A stretch of 59,740 bases of DNA from Kiritimatiellia bacterium (lineage in GTDB: Bacteria > Verrucomicrobiota > Kiritimatiellia > JAFGHX01): NCBI GenBank assembly GCA_016929905.1, contig JAFGHX010000435.1, positions 1-59,740 on the forward strand, in the 5' to 3' direction. The translations under genes and the position numbers were made by a program. The notes below the pieces were generated by a model. It ran no database searches and was not told the DNA's origin. It saw only the letters and a program-made list of their open reading frames with translations. Below are positions 57,572 to 59,740 of the stretch, piece by piece (position 1 is the first letter of the stretch; every line of letters begins with the position of its first letter).

Positions 57572-58681
57572 TCAGAACGTCGTGCGCAGTTCCTGCGCCC
57601 GGCCCGTCTCGGCGGAGCGGTACGCGGCATCGAAAATCTCGATCACGTGCCGCGCATGCTCGGCCGTCGCGATCGACGGCTTGTCCTCCCGGACCCAGTC
57701 GACCAGCTGCATGATGTCTTCGAACACGTGCGACTCGGTAATCGACGCGTGCGGGCCCGTCACGTGCGGCAGGAACGCGTTCGACCGGCCGCGCTCCGCG
57801 CCGTTGCGGCCCGGGAAATCGATCGGCTTGCCGTTCAGCGTCTCGTCCACGATCGTGCCCTTCGTCCCGAAAATCATCGGCCGGTGCGCGTCGCGCAGAC
57901 CGCCCGCCGCCACGCCGTAGACGAATGCATAGAACGCCTCGCCGAAATCCAGAACCATCAGCGTGTTGTCGTCCATGTCGCAGGCCACCTTCTCGCCCCG
58001 AAACTCGCGCTCATGGATCCGCACGCCCGAGAAGGCCGTGACGCGCCTGGCGGGCCCGAGAATGCCGGTCAGGGCGTGCAGCCCGTACACGGTCATGTCG
58101 TACAGCGGGCCGCCGCCCGGCCGGCGGAAATACCAGGCCGGATTGATGTTCGAAAGCACGTCGTCGCCCTGCCGGCAGGCTTCGTCCTCGTGGTAGCGGC
58201 CGAACGCCGAGCCCGTTACCGCCCAGGTCAACGTGCCCAGCGCGCCGGCCTGCACCAGTTCCCGCATCTTGCGGTGCAGCGGCCGCAACATCTCGCCCGG
58301 CGAGGCGACCAGCTTCACCCCTTTCTCCGCCGCCTGCGCGATGAGCGCGTCGGCTTCGTCAACCGTCGTCGTCATCGTCTTGTTGACGTGCACGTGAATG
58401 CCGCGCGTGATCGCCTGCTTGCCCTGCTCGTAGTGCAGGCCGATCGGCGAGGCGATCGTCACCGCGTCCACCGCGCCGGAGTCGATCAGTTCTTCGTAGG
58501 TCGTGTAGGCGTGCGGAATGCCGAATCGCTCAGCCGCCGCCTGCGCGCGGCCGGGCGCCGGATCGCAGACGGCGCTCATGCGCACCCGGTCGTGCACGTC
58601 CTCTTCCGCCAGGTGCGGCATGATCCCGCGCACGGAGATGCTGCCCGCGCCCACTACGCCCATCCGTACGATTTCGCTCAT
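57572..58681 (-). CDS. Gfo/Idh/MocA family oxidoreductase
   Basis: The 369-residue protein has the N-terminal Rossmann fold (MGVVGAGSISVRGIMPHL), the conserved region VNKTMTTTVDEADALIAQAA, and the C-terminal alpha/beta domain with PAWYFRRPGGGPLYDMTVYG. It should oxidise or reduce a sugar or inositol with NAD(P). The usual E-K-P after the Rossmann fold is changed to VNKTM, keeping the lysine. The ATG at 58679-58681 overlaps the stop of the epimerase gene by 4 nt, so the two are translationally coupled. Confidence 0.88.
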   Translation of the reverse strand: MSEIVRMGVVGAGSISVRGIMPHLAEEDVHDRVRMSAVCDPAPGRAQAAAERFGIPHAYTTYEELIDSGAVDAVTIASPIGLHYEQGKQAITRGIHVHVNKTMTTTVDEADALIAQAAEKGVKLVASPGEMLRPLHRKMRELVQAGALGTLTWAVTGSAFGRYHEDEACRQGDDVLSNINPAWYFRRPGGGPLYDMTVYGLHALTGILGPARRVTAFSGVRIHEREFRGEKVACDMDDNTLMVLDFGEAFYAFVYGVAAGGLRDAHRPMIFGTKGTIVDETLNGKPIDFPGRNGAERGRSNAFLPHVTGPHASITESHVFEDIMQLVDWVREDKPSIATAEHARHVIEIFDAAYRSAETGRAQELRTTF

Positions 58682-59568
58682 CGCAGCGCCCTCCAGGATG
58701 TCTTGTGCTGCCAACCCACCGCCCGCTTCAGCTTCGCGTTGCTCAGCAGCGACTCATGCCCGCTCAGCCCCGCCGCGAGCGGCGAGAGCTCGGGCTTGAA
58801 CCGCTCAATCAGCTCCCGTGTCGGTTCGAGCGCCGTCGTGTCGTCCGCGTTCAGAAAATACACGGCGTGCCGCGGCAAGTCGTCTGCCCGCTCCATCAGC
58901 AGCCTGTGCGCACTCGCTACGTCTTCGCTGCCAACCCAGCACCAGAGCCAGTCGTTCCACCCCTTGGCCGGCGCGGCATCGGCCGCCATCTTTCGCCGCC
59001 GGTCCTCCGGCGTAATGCCCGCTGGCCGCGTCATGTACGTCCGTAGCCCGTACGCGCGCGTGTACATCGCCAGCAGATCCTCACCCGCCCGCTTCGTGTA
59101 GCTGTAGGAATCCTCGGGATGACACGAATGCGTCTCGTCGATCGGCAGCGACGCGATCGGGAACGGCGTCCCGCTCACGCGGAAACCGTGGCCGAGTGCG
59201 CAGTTGCTCCCACACATCACCACCGTCCGCACGCCCGCTTCCACCGCCGCCTGCAGCAGATAGTACGTCCCGAGCAGATTGCTGCGGAACGTCGTGTCGA
59301 AGGCCACACCGCCAGACTCCGCCTTCGCGCGCATCTGCGGATGATCCGTCGGCCATGGCTGCGCACCCAGATGCTGAATCGCGTCCACCCCCTCCACCAT
59401 CCGCCGACAGTCCTCATAGACGTGCAGGTCGCCCGCCACCCACCGATACGCCTCCAAGTCTTCCGCCGGCCTGCGGCGTGACGTCAGCACGAGCTCATGC
59501 CGGCCCGCCAACTCCCGCACCACGTAGCGGCCCAGCCGCCCGCTCGCTCCTGTGATCAGTACGCGCAT
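58678..59568 (-). CDS. NAD-dependent epimerase/dehydratase
   Basis: The 296-residue extended short-chain dehydrogenase has the nucleotide-binding motif MRVLITGASGRLGRYV and the catalytic Y-x-x-x-K in DSYSYTKRAGEDLL. The start at 59566-59568 follows GGAGGAA. It probably epimerises or oxidises a sugar or uronate, paired with the oxidoreductase downstream. It is close to the uronate dehydrogenase group by length and motif, but the assignment is open. The unspaced coupling with the next gene indicates a joint pathway step. Confidence 0.85.
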   Translation of the reverse strand: MRVLITGASGRLGRYVVRELAGRHELVLTSRRRPAEDLEAYRWVAGDLHVYEDCRRMVEGVDAIQHLGAQPWPTDHPQMRAKAESGGVAFDTTFRSNLLGTYYLLQAAVEAGVRTVVMCGSNCALGHGFRVSGTPFPIASLPIDETHSCHPEDSYSYTKRAGEDLLAMYTRAYGLRTYMTRPAGITPEDRRRKMAADAAPAKGWNDWLWCWVGSEDVASAHRLLMERADDLPRHAVYFLNADDTTALEPTRELIERFKPELSPLAAGLSGHESLLSNAKLKRAVGWQHKTSWRALR

Positions 59569-59580
59569 CGCTCAGTTCCT

Positions 59581-59740
59581 CCAACGGATGTCGCAGATCC
59601 GCCCGCGGCGGAAATGGACGGCAACGGATGGGAGAAGAGTTTTCCAACGGATGAATGGACGGCAACGGATGGGAGAAGAGTTTTCCAACGGATGTCGCAG
59701 ATCCGCCCGCGGCGGAAATGGACGGCAACGGATGGGAGAA
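59581..59740. repeat. tandem repeat running off the window end
   Basis: A 41-nt unit containing GACGGCAACGGATGGGAGAA is repeated directly at 59612 and 59653. A longer 104-nt period carries an added block CCAACGGATGTCGCAG then a TCCGCC/GGCGGA stem, first at 59581 and again at 59685. The array continues past the end of the window. It lies just upstream of the epimerase start. Confidence 0.8.

Noticed and set aside
1..59740. tRNA or rRNA genes
   Set aside because: No cloverleaf with a T-loop consensus or rRNA-like stretch was recognised on reading; a covariance-model scan would be needed to exclude one formally.

Overview
The window is GC-rich bacterial chromosome with good Shine-Dalgarno sites before most genes. 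It holds many secreted or intracellular carbohydrate-handling proteins (heparinase II/III-like, parallel beta-helix, GH2-like, DUF5107, DUF4832, DUF1961-like, pectate-lyase-3-like, sulfatase remnant), AraC and LacI regulators and a type II secretion operon. There is no SusC/SusD pair. This mix suggests a polysaccharide-degrading member of the Planctomycetes-Verrucomicrobia group (Kiritimatiellota/Lentisphaerota-like). That placement is inference from gene content; no rRNA or other marker gene is present.

Layout. 1-1194: decayed genes, two of which keep both ends but have lost the middle. 1195-22400: carbohydrate accessory region (heparinase-like lyase, beta-helix protein, GH-like TIM barrel, two AraC regulators, C39-like peptidase, DUF5107 protein, DUF4832 protein, polysaccharide deacetylase, sugar isomerase, GDPD, radical SAM protein, large esterase-like hydrolase, amidohydrolase, beta-propeller glycosidase). 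22586-25260: degraded zone with a sulfatase remnant, two zinc-ribbon proteins and a VapBC-like module in an AT-rich pocket. 25321-29657: DUF1961-like lectin-fold protein, unknown partner, asparagine synthetase AsnA and a secreted alpha/alpha-barrel protein. 30428-43547: a 14-gene minus-strand type II secretion operon with mostly overlapping genes and a secretin split into two proteins. 43904-46290: a divergent OmpR-family two-component system with a CusR/HprR-type palindrome in the shared intergenic region. 46868-56924: a LacI-regulated plus-strand locus (GH2-like, pectate-lyase-3-like lipoprotein, CehA/McbA metallohydrolase). 57572-59568: a coupled epimerase/oxidoreductase pair.

The most unusual feature is between the genes. 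At least eight intergenic sites carry short-period arrays (unit 7, 8 or 12 nt); seven of them are inverted, with one arm running in tandem and the other arm holding the reverse-complement tandem. Six of the eight lie within about 40 nt upstream of a start codon (1195, 16252, 17282, 18347, 20411, 22586), so they would put a hairpin leader or tandem array at the ribosome-entry region. Several unrelated palindromic families (REP-like double hairpins, a perfect 23-bp inverted repeat, a pair of CCCTCTCCCC elements, a 25-bp hairpin) occupy other gaps. I did not recognise any tRNA, rRNA, CRISPR array or insertion sequence.
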